64,000 nt of DNA from Trametopsis cervina (GCA_022385755.1 MU278368.1:1-64000); one strand, 5' to 3'; positions 45,005-56,853 are shown, counted from the stretch's first letter. Notes: generated from the letters alone by a model not told the origin. Made by a program: numbers and translations.

Positions 45005-46663
45005 ATGGTAGGGACAACATGTACGATATGTCTGGACGACGTAAAATCCCCCGTCTCGATCCCCTGCGGACACCTTCACTGCGAGGGCTGCCTGGTCCAG
45101 TACGTCGAGCAGCACGATGAGCTCGCTGAAGCACCGTGCCCAACCTGTCGCGCGCCCTTCTGTATTGGTAGGTTTTTCCCTTCTGCCACGCCGTACTATG
45201 TGGTGCTAAAACGCGTCCGATAGCGACCCCCGACCTACGCTTCGTCCCCGCTAAATATCATAAGTACATCGTACCCACCGTCCGACGCGTCTATCTCTCG
45301 CAACCTACCCCACAACCACACCCAGAGAATGTGACCTATCTCAGGTCGGTCATCTCTGCCTTGGAAGACCGCGCAGAGACTCTAGAGGGGACGAACACGT
45401 CTCTGCGTACCCGCGTCACAAACCTAGAAAAACGCGTGGCGAACATGAGTCAAGACAAGGAGCGGTTGATGGATCGTTGCGAATCATCGATGGCTAGTGT
45501 TAAGAAACTCGGAGAGAAGGAAAGGGAGGCGAGGCAGGGCAAGGAGAAGCTGGAGAAAGAGCTGGATACTTTGAGGAAAAAGTACGAGGTGGTGAAGGGC
45601 AAATACAAGGCCCTCAAACATGCGTATGTTTTGCGGTCTTCGTGATTTGTGACTTCACTGACTAAATGCGTTCCTGATCTTGTGCAGTAAACCACCCGCG
45701 GCACCATCGCCTATGCACAGATCGACGTCTACGAAGCGTACAAGTGCGCAGGCCGCTCTTGATGCTGATATCAAGTTGGAAGAAGCTCAGGACTCGGGAG
45801 CACGACTCATCCTCCCCATACCTAAGAGGCCACGCATGGCCTTTGGCTGGCGCCCGACCGCCGATGCCTCCGAGACAGAAGAAGACAGGGGGCGCGTGAA
45901 AACCGAGGAGGAAGATGAAGAGCTCGAGTATGAAGAGGACGATGTGAAGGTCAAGACAGAGGACGAAGGCGAGGACTCACTCATGCATTCAATGCCCGCG
46001 TTCACATCCGGGCTTTCTGAAGCTCCCAGTCCATTCACGAGAGTAAAGCGCGAGCCTGCCCAGTCCCCCAATCCAGCTTTCTCTTCAGCAAGTCGCCGCG
46101 GCTCCCTGTCTCCACGTCGTCCTCCTCCGATGACCACCGCTTCGGAACCAGAAGATGAAGATGAAGACGACGAAGGTGCATTGCGATTCGCCATGAAGCC
46201 CCTCCCTGGACTCAACTTCACCGAGTTCGTCAAATCGTATTCCAATAGCAAGAATAAGAAGCAGCCTTCACAACTCAAACCTTCTGGCCTCTCCAAAGTG
46301 TTTCAAAGCATGGACGTCGACGATGAGGAATTCCATTCAGCCAGCTCAGCCCTCAACTCTAGCCCGCGAGCGCCCACTCCAGGCCCCAGTTCCCGACCTA
46401 TCTCTCGTGGCACGCCCTGGCAGCCACCATCGTTCCTCAAACCATCGCGTTCTGGTTTGTCCACGGGCGACATCTTCTCTCCTAGGCGGCAGAGCACTGG
46501 ACGCAGCGGCGGAAACGGGAGCATTGATTATATGAGCTCTCCGCTGCGCATGCCTGACGATGAGGAGGAGGTGGACGTGAAGAGCCGCTCGTATGTCTTC
46601 AGAGGGAAGAAAATATCGGCTGTGCTGGAGACACGTGTACGAGGCTGGGAGACCAAGCTCTGA
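45005..46663 (+). CDS. RING-finger plus coiled-coil protein, copy 3
   Basis: Three exons: 45005-45167, 45224-45623, 45688-46663; 512 residues. RING: TCTICLDDVKSPVSIPCGHL, HCEGCLVQYV, then CPTCRAPF (C3HC4). A coiled coil at about residues 100-190 contains SALEDRAETLEGTNTSLRTR and KEKLEKELDTLRKKYEVVKG. The C-terminal 320 residues are acidic/Ser/Pro-rich and disordered with FAMKPLPGLNFTEFVKSYSN as the best conserved-looking patch, ending KKISAVLETRVRGWETKL. The same RING / coiled-coil / disordered-tail order as copies 1 and 2, but the RING is not split by an intron. Probable ubiquitin ligase. Confidence 0.82.
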
Positions 46664-46946
46664 GACTGAAGCAACATCACTACCAAGACCCTGCTACACT
46701 TTGATTTTTTACAATGCTACATTTCGCTCGCTCGACCATCTTCCTCTCTTTCTCATCGATATGCATAATTCTTGTGTTGTCACGACTTCTTATGTACTTA
46801 CGCTTTTCTATGTCTACATCCGTTACGAATGAATACCAGGGATTGATAACCTAGTGATACAGGAATCCACTGATTGCCAGTAAATATACAAAAGTACCAA
46901 GTCGTGATGGCCTGATGTTATAGTATTGGTGGGAGGCGGGCACCAT

Positions 46947-48303
46947 TTAAATTACTGGTATCGACTTCCCGTCGGCTTCTACACTCTTCAGAACAGCATC
47001 CAGAATTTTCCATATGCGTACTGAGGACTCCAACGTCTCATACCGTCCTTCCGTACCTTTAGCAAATTCGAGCCACGCTTTCCCCGGATTTCCAAGCCTA
47101 TCTTCTTCCTTCGTCTCCAATTCGACCTCTTTGTTGTTCAACATTACCTGCATCTCTGCCGTGGACGCAAACGCACCCGGTGCTCCGTTTTCCGGCCGGT
47201 TCCTCGCCTCGATGATACCGTCTTCACCGTCAACAAACCAGAGGAACCGGCCGGCAGATGGTCCAGCTTGGCAATTAATCGTGACCAGTGCACCTTCGTG
47301 ACGCCCGCCGAGCGTGCCTGTGAGGATTATCTGGTCGTATGCATTTTTTACCAGGTCACTTTCTCCCGTTGGATTCCCCGACGCATCCACGACTTTGACT
47401 TTCTTAATGTGAGTTGCAGCAGTCGCACTGACGGTGGTGATATCTCCAAGTACGAAAGTAAGCGCAGTGAGGTAGTGCGCGAGAGGGATGACGAGCATCG
47501 ATGCGCCTAACATCATCGTAAAGGAAAAACGTGAGTATGTTCAATAATTTCCTTGTTCGATGAGCAGGGCGGGAATGTGCGTAGAAGGGAAACATATGCT
47601 TACCATTTGTTTCGTCGAGAGTATATTGTGCTGAGGGCCTTAACGTTGCACCCCAGAGGTGAATCTCGGGCGGACATATCAATGACTCAAGTAGCAACAT
47701 CACCGTGAGCAGAGCCAAGTACTAGCAAATGTGTAGCTTACTGCCGAGGTGGAAAGCAATCTTCCAATTTGTCCAGAGTCAACGAGTTCCTTGAGCTAGT
47801 GAGAGACATCAGTCGTCAGTAATCCTGCTGATAGGCTTTTGGCTCGAGAAGCCATTGTTCACCTTCTTAACAGTGTTCCCCTGCACGGCCTGGGCACCCA
47901 CTAGGCTGCGAATACCTCTTTGCTTCGCTGCCTCCGCAATTGCAATGGTCTCCTGTAAGTTCTTTCCAGGACTCCATTCAACGAAGATGTCCTTCCCAGC
48001 CGCGATGGCGGGCATGATAGCCTTGTAATGCTCGGGTATCTTCACGCTCACGACGACCATATCCACGTTTGCATCGTTTGCTATCGCATTCAAGCCCGCC
48101 TCGCCAAAATACGCCTTGACAGGATGGCCAACGAGCGAGCTGTACTTGGTCGCGGCCACAGTGGCTGATGCTTCCGAAGATGTGCAGAGCGCAGTGAGAG
48201 TATATTTGGAGGAGAGAAGAGGGTCAAAGATAGGTGGAATGAGAGCCGAGCTGGCCCACCCTTGCGTTGAGAGACCAATGACGCCAAGTCTGATGGGGGA
48301 CAT
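46947..48303 (-). CDS. Gal80-like oxidoreductase (Gfo/Idh/MocA family)
   Basis: Four exons, 5' to 3': 48303-47863, 47795-47742, 47664-47604, 47506-46947; 371 residues. The N-terminal Rossmann fold starts RLGVIGLSTQGWASSALIPP. VVVSVKIPEHYKAIMPAIAA and GKDIFVEWSPGKNLQETIAI fit the Gfo/Idh/MocA pattern in which the usual EKP is replaced by EWP/EWS, as in Gal80 and its fungal relatives. The C-terminal alpha/beta domain contains ASMLVIPLAHYLTALTFVLG and FLWFVDGEDGIIEA. NAD(P)-binding is likely; the substrate is unknown. In yeast Gal80 is a regulator without enzyme activity, so a regulatory role cannot be excluded. A weaker point is exon 3, whose acceptor was chosen by phase and motif. Confidence 0.82.
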
Positions 48304-48808
48304 GGTAGCGACTCAGATGAGAGAGCAAGGTCACAAAGCCCATATATAAGCGTGAGTACCTATCTTATATACTTAGGAAGACACCGTCACCAGGTCATCG
48401 TCCTTATGACTCCATTCAAGGAAGGCCTAGCCAGCATTCAATGACATCGAATATCGTGAGTTGTGGGAACGGACTGACTGAATTGGGAAACATACCTGAG
48501 AACGAAAGGATGCAAGTATTGCGTGATATACAATCTCACGACATTGATTTATTAGCCTAAATTGAGCTACGCCGAGATATCGACGAGCTGGCCAATGTAC
48601 ACCTTCATTCAGGCTGACTTATGATAGACTCATTGTTCAGCGTTGAGGCATCCTGTACCTTAGTGCCCTCTCAAAAAAGAGCAAGGTTTATATTCCTCCG
48701 TAAAACAACGCTACACCAGATGCATGTCGCAGAAAATAAACTGGCGACGTAATCAGCAACGTCACAGTCTGCGTGTCAACGTGGCTACGTACTTTGCGGC
48801 GACATATA
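48304..48808. other. Intergenic region
   Basis: About 500 bp, between the Gal80-like gene promoter and the 3' end of the DUF6593-like relic. Nothing else supported. Confidence 0.5.
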
Positions 48809-49427
48809 TCACCATGTGAATGCCGCAGTGGCTGAGATAGGCTGTCGAACGTATAATAGGGCTAAAACAACCTCCAAGGGGTCCGGGGTGGCATTCGATG
48901 CAAGTTCGAAGTAGGCGGGGTGGGCAGATCCAATGATACCACGAGATTTATCGTGCCACCGCCCGGCTTCATTGCCTCCTAGAATGCTTTCCAGCTGTAG
49001 TGGCAGTTCATTAATAATTGGTGGACGTTCAGCTTGGGAATTCACATTACCTTCGTCCCATATATGAATACTTGCCAACTGTAGGCTTGTCCGCTATGGC
49101 CGTTGAACGTCCGCGCGCTGCAAATTTTCCGTCAACAAGACATCACTGCGTCATTTCATTCTTGTAAATCACCTCGACCATGACCTATGACTCTTTGGCT
49201 TCTATGCTTGTGCCTCTGATTTTGAACGTTGTGGTGGCACTTACAGCGGATTGCCACACTATCTCGGCAACAGTATCGCCTGGTCCGCCAGACTGTAAAA
49301 CTGGGATAGCGGTATGTTCTCTGCCGAGCAAATTATCTTTTGTAGAGGTTCGACACACAGGACTACCGTTCTCGTGGAGAATATCGGTGTTGCGGAGGCT
49401 GCTAGTGGTGCAGATAGATTTGGGCAT
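48809..49427 (-). pseudogene. DUF6593-like protein gene, probably broken
   Basis: Exons, 5' to 3': 49427 to about 49173, 49117-49051 and 48994-48809, colinear with the intact paralogue at 53701-54354. The first segment reads SSLRNTDILHENGSPVCRTS, LLGREHTAIPVLQ, AEIVWQSAVSATTTFKIRG. The second has RTFNGHSGQAYSWQV and the third HDKSRGIIGSAHPAYFELAS. The end of exon 1 differs from the paralogue: an in-frame TAG lies at 49187-49185, and the only donor (GAG|GTGATT) leaves phase 0 where exon 2 needs phase 2. About ten residues seen in the paralogue are also missing there. So the copy is likely non-functional unless another splice exists. Exon 2 (67 nt) is the same length in both copies. Confidence 0.6.
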
Positions 49428-50511
49428 GTTGTTGTTGTGGTAGAAAAGGGACCATGACAAGTTTCTGCAAACCATTTCAAAGCATTCCTGGGCTTATATA
49501 ACCATCGTTTAGAATAAAGGGATTCAAGAGACGTTCGTAGGATACGTACAGCAACGCACAGTAGCACGTTTTGCGATGTTCATCGCAAACGAGTCCAGTG
49601 CGGTCTTGGCACAATACTGCTCCAGCTGCAATCTCTCAACGCCGTCGCGCACGCTACAAAGCCAGTAGTAAGCTGTGTGTATAGGTTCAAGTCTTGACGT
49701 TGAACATGCCGCCGATGTCGAGGAAATACGGGATGACGCGTCGGACACGCTTGGTCCGGACGGTCGGTGTGCTGGAATTGAACATCAAGATACTATAAAC
49801 GAACGAGTAGTCCAGGTTGTCCAAGATTGCAGTTCTACTAGTTCAGCACAATTCTTGGCGGTGATCACTGACTCATACACATCGCATATATTCGAGTTTG
49901 AGGCGCAAAGCACGGTCTGCCGCACGTTGTGTGTCTTTCATACACCCCTAGAGGCAGCAAGGTAAGCCGAAAGGGAACTCAATAAGCTAGAGGTAGGTCA
50001 AAGTTCTGCAGTGTGCAATGTGGTGGGTGGTTAGCAGGTGATGGCTGTGGGCAAGCATGAGCGATGTTGAACGGCCCGGTCCCGATGACCAATCTCGGCG
50101 CGTCAACAGAAACAAACACCGCGTACACAAAGACTCTCGGAGTACACTCACGAATAATCTAAAGAATACCGCCCGTAACGTAGTTATATGCGACACAATG
50201 GGAGACTGTGGAAACTCAGATAGAATTCGGGCCGATTTTACAAGGAGATATTGATAACACAGTCAGTTACAAAACAGATTGAGCTGAAGTAGAGTTCTTG
50301 AGTTATTTGAGAAGTGAAGGTCATCGCAAAGGAGATATGCCAAGGTCGGAAAGATAGAAGGGGGAAAGATACAAGGGTGAGAGATATACATGGTGCGATA
50401 AAGAGTGTCCGGCATTGAAAATCAGCGACCAACACATAAATCTCAGCTCCTCGGCCCATCGCAGTACTCTTACCTCTTCGGGCGGCATTAGTAGCCGTGT
50501 TCTTGAGCTGC
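49428..50511. other. Gene-poor region
   Basis: About 1.1 kb. A minus-strand frame at 49524-49748 (SVRDGVERLQLEQYCAKTAL) looks protein-like but stands alone; it may be an old exon or chance. No model supported. Confidence 0.4.
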
Positions 50512-50817
50512 CTACTCGGTCATGACCTTGCTGTGGAAAGGTATGGCTAGGTCAGTAATAGAAAAAGAGTGAACAGGTGCAGGTACTTACTGAGGATGAC
50601 CCAAGTTGCAGGGCTGCAAGTCCTGCATGCAGTTCGTCCTGCGGGTGTCCTGAACTGTGATGCTCGCGCTCATTTCATTGCAGGGGGTGGGGGCAGGTCC
50701 AACCGGAGTCGCATGCCAGGCCTTCCATGCCAGAGCAACATGGCAATAACGGGCCTCGGTCTTGTTGTACCAGCCTTGGCAGTTGAATCTGACTTCGGTC
50801 GTCACAAAGGAACACAT
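50512..50817 (-). CDS. Small Cys-containing protein of unknown function
   Basis: Two exons, 50817-50591 and 50530-50512; 81 residues. It begins CSFVTTEVRFNCQGWYNKTE and has Cys at about residues 2, 12, 24, 43, 61 and 67, ending HKVMTE after the splice. The 60-nt intron has GTAAGT, a TACTGAC branch point and CACAG. The last exon codes only six residues. Short proteins starting M-C-x-F-V with regularly spaced Cys occur widely in mushrooms, but their function is unknown to me. No signal peptide from this start. The neighbourhood (DUF6593-like copies, duplications) suggests a fast-evolving accessory tract. A longer upstream frame (from 51012) is possible but less compositionally convincing. Confidence 0.5.
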
Positions 50818-51362
50818 CAGGAGAGGTGTCGTCGACTTGAAGGTGGAGTTGAAAAAGGTTAGGATATACCGGAGGACTTGAGCTATAAGCGAGGAAGAGC
50901 GGAGGGCGGGATGAATGGAGAGTTCGACGGCGAAGGGCTGCTGGACTGCAGAAGCTGGGGGATCACCTCTTCTCTCCGGCGCACTATTTATCTTGCTCGA
51001 AATGAAAGACACCTTGTCTATTCAGGTGACTTGGCCATCCTCTCCAGCCCTCGAACGCGTGCCTTACCTCTCGTGTCGGCGAACAGCAGCTAAATGAGAA
51101 GAAGCACGGAGGATCTGAGGAGAATGTCAGGATCTCACACAAATCGCAAAAATAATCACTTGAGAGAAAGGATTCCATTGTGCAGACCCTGAGGCCACAG
51201 GTCAGATCGAGATGATATGCCGCCCGGTGTGCTAAGCGAGAAAGGCCAACTCGTAGACGCCCCTGATCCGTGCTTCAACTCTGGATTGGGATGCGCAGAT
51301 CTGAATGCCGCTGATTCTAGAGATCGTTGCGCCGGGATTTCCACCGCGTCGGTGAGCACAGC

Positions 51363-51393
51363 ATGCGCTTCGTTCCTCGTTTTCTGGTGGCCA
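51363..51393 (+). repeat. Diverged duplicate block, copy 1
   Basis: The 31-nt stretch beginning ATGCGCTTCGTTCCTCGTTT matches 52052-52081 with only one extra T. Weaker similarity continues for some 40 nt (TTCGCG...AAAAGCCGA). A second shared word, GATCGAGGGGAT, lies at about 51626-51637 and again near 52434-52445. Confidence 0.7.
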
Positions 51394-52051
51394 CGGAAGG
51401 TTCGCGGGTCAGGCGGTCATAGTCGCCGCAAAAGCCGATGTCTTCATGCCCTTCAGTTTGCACATTTGTACCAATGATTATGTTTCGGATACGGTAGCCC
51501 TCGCCAGCGCACGCGCATTGCGTATACAGTGTCCGATGTAGTCCATCCGCCTTGTATGCCAGTCGTCGACAGATGTGAGGCTGCAGTCCATGTCCAAATT
51601 ACCGATCATAGCTGATGCGCCCCGACGATCGAGGGGATAGTAAGCTGTTGCTAAGCCTCGGTACACCGCGTCTACACAATGGGACGAGGTCTTCATTCAA
51701 CCTCAACAGACAATGGGGACCGCGCCTAGAAATTAATAGGCGTGAGAAGGTGTACTGGTCTTTCACAACTTTTGGCGGCTCACGAAGTCGAAACAGAACG
51801 TGTGCCACTCGATCGCCAGAAAGCCATGCCGCCGGTTGTGATGGCGGATGTTCCCCTTCGAATCCAGCCGGACGGTTATTCAGCACATAACGATTGCGCC
51901 TCGTGCGATCACGTCGACAAAAAGGAAGTAACAAATAGTCGGGTGTCCGCTAGCAGCCATACGAGCGGGTAAGGCATGGCATATTGTGTTGAACGAGTGG
52001 GATCCAGAGGGGTTACCGTGTCGGGAATCCCATCGCGGCGACGATCGCAAG

Positions 52052-52081
52052 ATGCGCTTCGTTCCTCGTTTCTGGTGGCCA
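52052..52081 (+). repeat. Diverged duplicate block, copy 2
   Basis: Matches 51363-51393 at 30 of 31 positions (one T missing). Same strand, about 690 bp downstream, so a direct duplication. Confidence 0.7.
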
Positions 52082-53700
52082 GGATTCGCGTATCAAATGG
52101 CCGTATGTGTGGCAGAAGCCGACTCCCCCCACGCCTGGGGATCGGCGCATCGGCGCGAGTCATGCTGTTGCCACTCCCGTGGCCCTTTCCGCCCTATGTG
52201 CACTGCGAAGACAATGCCACCCATTCGTTTTGCTAACAAACCGCCAGTGTATCCTCAGCCTTGATTCATGTCCAACTCTGCTGCGATGCCAAGCAGCGAT
52301 ATGTGACACGCGATGGGCACGCTTCCCGGGCCAGTTTCCTGGAGACTAATTCAGGATAGCAACGGTGACTTCGACTACAAAGTAATCCTTGCGATGATCG
52401 AGTTGGCCGTACGTTGGCGTCCGCGCGCCGATGATCGAGGGGATGACTATGCTGCAACGAAGCACAGGCATATGAACACCCTGACATGTCTGCATAGTGC
52501 AACGAAGTCTTTGTTCGATGCTCTAGCAACAGGTGGAGGTGAGAAGGCGGGCTAGTATTCACGGAGGACATTGGCTTACGAGTTCCAGTTTGTGAGGTCG
52601 AGACGCCATGCACTGCGGCACACTGCTCGTTCCCCAAAAGGATTACACCGCATGTTGCGTTGCGCTGGCAGACTCTCTCCTCGTTCAGTACGATGATAGT
52701 TTCGGTGAATCACGCACACAACACGTACGTAGCAAACATCAAGGTCATAAACAGGAACATTCGCGTTGCAGAGGCCAGCAGTCTCACAAATGGAGAGAAC
52801 CGCACATTCTTGGTAGAACTATGCGTCCACAGGAGTAAACAACGCATCGCGGGATCAACCCCTGCAGGGCGGATTCGCGGAGCGCTGATGATTGTGTCCG
52901 CGTGTTTCGAGTTCTGCCTCCGTTGGTCAAAACCGTTGACCTGCCGACTTGAAGGTTCGACTGGCTGGCACGCCTGTTCCTAGCAATGTAATCACTGACA
53001 GTGAGTATTTGCGGAACCTCCTGTGACGATGACGAACAAGTATCGTACATTTTCTCTTTGTTTCTCTTGCCGTACATAATGATCTTCGTTCATGATAGGG
53101 CGATGAACTTCATTCGCGAGATTCATCCTTGTACGGACGAGGACGCACTAAAAGCGAGGCATCAAAGAGTGATGGAAAAGGCTGGTGTCAGGGGTCTCAG
53201 TTTCGAAAGTTCACGATAACGCTCAGCGATGGATCTGCCGGCTGACAACCTTACGCTCAAAATAACGCTGCAGTGCTGCACCTCACGGACTCCGACTTGT
53301 CGATAGTAGCAGAAGATATCTCACTTTACTGCTTCACAGGAAGTGCGTACATTTTTACTGATCTTGTTTTGAAGGTCAGACATGGCGGTTAACCTCAGCG
53401 TGAATAACCGGGACCGCACGGAATAATACGCTGGTGAACATGTCCAGAGTATTCACTATGTGAACGCGCATACAGGGTAATAATACCAGACTGCATTAGT
53501 AGCGAATTCAAGGGTCGAACAGGTTGGATAGTGTCGAAGGGTCTTACGCAATTCGAGACTTCGAAAACCCCAGGACAAGCAAATACAGTCGAATACTTCG
53601 GAGTTACAGCAAGTGAAGATGTTCGGCGTTGAACAGCTAAATAGATTATCAGTGCAATAACGATCGCAACAACCCCAGCCACGTACATCGCTGCAACCCA

Positions 53701-54354
53701 TCACCATGCATACGCTGCTCCAGTGAGCGGATCCTGGCGACTCAATTCTTGCACGTAAAGCAGAACCAGGACGATCTCTACCAGATCCTCCGTGGCGTCC
53801 GAGGGAAGTTCGAGGTGCGCAGGGTGCGCATGTCCAATGATCCCATGGGATTTACTATGCCACTCCCCGATCTTCTGACCCTCCGGAACGCTTTGGAGCT
53901 ACCCGACATCCCTTCAAGGTTAACCACAATTCAAATCAACCATGAGCACGCGCAATACCGTACCTTTGCCCCGGTTATAAGCACCTCCCAGCTATAGGAC
54001 CGCCCTGTGTATCCATTGAACGCCCGCGCACTGTCAATCCATTGATGAGCAAACCTGGGGACTAACGCCCTATTCTACGGCCGTAACATACCTTGACAAC
54101 GAACTGTGGCGTGTAAAGTCCCTCGCCTTGATCGAGGTGCCTCTGATCTTGAACGTAATAGTGCTGCTTATAGCGGATTGCCATTCGACCTCGGCAACGG
54201 TTTCTCCAGGCTCGCCAGACTGTAGGCTCGAGACCTTGGTGTGCTCTCTGCCCAGTAACGCATGGTCGGTAGAGATTCGATATAACGGAGTACCTTGCTC
54301 GTCGAGCACATCGGTGTTGCGTAGGCCGCTGCGAGTGCATGCAAAGTTCGGCAT
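53701..54354 (-). CDS. DUF6593-like protein, intact copy
   Basis: Three exons, 5' to 3': 54354-54092, 54030-53964, 53898-53701; 175 residues. The fold is expected to be a Tubby-C/LURP-one-like beta barrel: SGLRNTDVLDEQGTPLYRIS, GETVAEVEWQSAISSTITFK, ARAFNGYTGRSYSWEVLITG, then EWHSKSHGIIGHAHPAHLEL and EIVLVLLYVQEL. This set of beta-rich patches ending in a hydrophobic VLLY(V) strand is typical of the DUF6593 family of mushrooms, whose function is not known. The assignment is from memory. The paralogue 4.9 kb away appears broken. No signal peptide. Confidence 0.7.
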
Positions 54355-55160
54355 ATTATAGTGCGCTTTGGGGTGATGAGCTTATGGTATACGTGGGGTG
54401 TAGACTGGGGGTTATATAGCTGTAACGTCGGTCAAGTAAAGGCAATCCGAGAGTCATTCATGGAGACGTACAGGAATGTGCAGTAATTTGGGTCTGCGAT
54501 CCTTGTCGGAGGTTACCCCGCAGTCTTGGTACTCTGTCCACAGCGGCAATCTTTCCATGTCATGTGATGGGCATGTTGCAAGGCAAAGTTGGTAACATAC
54601 TGTGCATTTGCGACATATGCCTGACGTTTCTATCGTAGGTTTGGAATGTAAGAAATGGTGTGTGGGAGTTGCTTGCATGGGATCGTGGTGCGTAAATGGA
54701 AGAATCTGTTATACGTAAGGCGGCCTCTTGAGCATGTCATCTGCTGATAGTATTATGGCTTCCCCAGGTCGCCTAGCATAGTATAAGCTATAGCAGCTCA
54801 GTAAGGCTGCTGAGGATGAAGCGAATAGAACTCACCCGGTGGTTTCGGGTTTGGAGCGCAGAACTAGGGATAGCATAGATGCATAGATGTCAGCCCGTGC
54901 TAAGTACCGAGTGCCACATTACTATGCAGTCATGGACTCCCTCCTTGTAAGGAAGCGGCGTTCTAGGGACAGAAGGTCAGCGAGAATATGAGCAAATCCA
55001 CTCACCCCTCGATGAGGAGCAACGCCTAGACCGGTGAAGTAAAAGACACAACTTAGAATTACACGATAAATCTAGGATGCATTAAAGATGCACAGAACTC
55101 CAAATAATGAAACAGAGAGAAACAGTATTAGTGGCATAGTAGGAACCTCGTTTGTCTCAT
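54355..55160. other. Intergenic region
   Basis: About 800 bp. A minus-strand frame at 54454-54678 contains CRKCTVCYQLCLATCP but no splice-consistent partner exon was found. AT-rich sequence follows to the end of the FMP52-like gene. Confidence 0.4.
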
Positions 55161-56337
55161 TTACTGCGTCTTCGCGAGATCCAGAATTTGAGGATTAGTC
55201 AAGAGGGTGAACGACGATCCCTCCCAAGACGTCTTCGTCTTCAGCTTATCGGGGATGCCCTCGCTGCCGAGCGCGCCAGCGATGCTCAACGCTTTCCCAA
55301 GAGTGCTGACCTGTATACCACGAACACATATGGATTAGCATATGGTGACAGATACCAGCTTTGGTTAGGATGATGGCCACTTACGGGTATCTCAACAGAC
55401 TTGGAGAACCTGGCGAGCTGGTGAGTAACGTATCTAGGAGCGGTAAGTCAGTCACGACATATTGGAAAGAAACATAGTGAGATGCAGAACTAACCCTGCA
55501 ACGTGCTCTGCGAGTCTGTGTTCGGGTCGCTCTGCCTGCGCAAGGAAAGCGGGACGGAAGATGATGACGTCGTCGTATCCAAGGTTGGCTAGCGCTTGCT
55601 CGGTCAGGCCTTTGCTCCTGCAACGACGTTATGAGCAGCTGTTCAAAGGCAAGTATAGCTAGGGGAGTGCTGTAACTCACTTTCCGTAGAGGAAGTATCC
55701 TTTGGGGTTCGCGCCGACGGACTGCACAGCCGGATGTCAGTCGAGAAGACGCATGAGAAGGATTGGCCAACTAATGCTCACCGAGAGGTAAATGAGACGC
55801 TGCTTGCGAGTGGGATCGTCCGACTTGGCAGCCTTGGCAGCGTTGATAACGTACCTAAGTCCGGCGGGAGAACGGGGACGAATCAACAACAGAGGTTGCG
55901 CGAGGGTGCACACGACTCACTCTCGGTCGATCTTCTCAAAAGCCTCCGCACTTCCTGCAGCTGCACGCGTCGTGCCCATTCTATATGGCCAGAACAGAGA
56001 GCATAAGCATGCTTTGTCCACTATCCCTGACTAAGAAAGCACGTACGTTATCAGCACAACATCCCATTCACCCTCCTTCACCCGCTCTTGCTCAATCGCG
56101 TCGAAGTTGACAGACTTCTGCTCGAGTTTCGCCGCGTTCGGGAGGTTCGCCTTGTCCGTTACCCTCCTTCCGTACTCGCCGACCTTGTTGTACTTGTCCG
56201 ACGAGAGCAGCTCTCGCAAGAGGTGCTTACCGGTAGCTCCGGTTGCGCCGAAGAGTAATGCTGAGAGTCCTACGGGTGCGAGCTAGTGAGAACACTGTGG
56301 ACACGCGGCGAGGAACTTAAAGCATACCACTAGACAT
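55161..56337 (-). CDS. FMP52: FMP52/TIP30-like NAD(P)-binding protein (atypical SDR)
   Basis: Eight exons, 5' to 3': 56337-56328, 56269-56047, 55980-55921, 55854-55782, 55721-55681, 55617-55495, 55433-55385, 55310-55161; 242 residues. Nucleotide-binding loop LLFGATGATGKHLLRELLSS, the family motif TMGTTRAAAGSAEAFEKIDR, LIYLSSVGANPKGYFLYGKSKG (Tyr-x3-Lys-like site) and IIFRPAFLAQAERPE. In yeast, Fmp52 is found at the mitochondrial outer membrane; the animal homologue TIP30/HTATIP2 is a regulator. The substrate is unknown. Exon 1 is only 10 nt (MSS plus one base); the start was placed there because the acceptor at 56270 restores the glycine-rich loop in frame. Confidence 0.88.
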
Positions 56338-56853
56338 ACTTGTTGAGAAAGTTAGAGGTGAGTGAGGTCAAGTGCGAAAGTGAGTAACGCGACCAGGCGT
56401 TTAGTACATTCAAAGCTATCGTCATGGTGGGAGACTAAGAGACACGCCGATGAACGCGAATGCGGCCGGCAGCTCCGTTTTTTATTTGACTTACTGGCCA
56501 CCAACAGCATCGACTCGAAGTGGTGGCTGTCTATTACAGAATCCAGACTTGGTTGTAGAAAGTTAGATGGATGACATTCTATGACCTGCAAACTATTCCC
56601 GCAAGTACATATTGTCCAGTGAGCAACCGATGTCCGTGACCCATTTCAGAATAAATTGGTCTCCGCGTTCGTGCCCTGTGGATAGCGTGATAACGATGGT
56701 CATTTCTACCAGATGTATGTGATATTTTCGCTCCAAGTCCTACCATGCATGACATGTATGTGGAGGACATAACCAGACAAATTCTATGTTACATTGATAA
56801 CCTGTACAGGCGTGTTGACAAACGTGTGTGCTACATATCCACATACAGTGAAC
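56338..56853. other. Intergenic region
   Basis: About 515 bp between the FMP52-like gene promoter (minus) and the stop of the zinc-finger RGG gene (minus). No exon supported. Confidence 0.5.

Larger units (their letters stand above)
50818..53700. other. 2.9-kb gene-poor region with diverged local duplication
   Basis: Many short frames on both strands, none with a recognised domain. The frames at 52660-52983 and 53001-53219 (plus strand; MNFIREIHPCTDEDALKARH in the latter) have protein-like stretches but no consistent gene model. Sequence blocks at 51363-51640 recur at 52052-52445. Confidence 0.45.

Noticed and set aside
45787..46296. 169-residue minus-strand frame with poly-Ser runs
   Set aside because: Antisense of the acidic Glu/Asp-rich tail of the third RING gene (GAA/GAG/GAT complement to Ser codons). 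No independent support.
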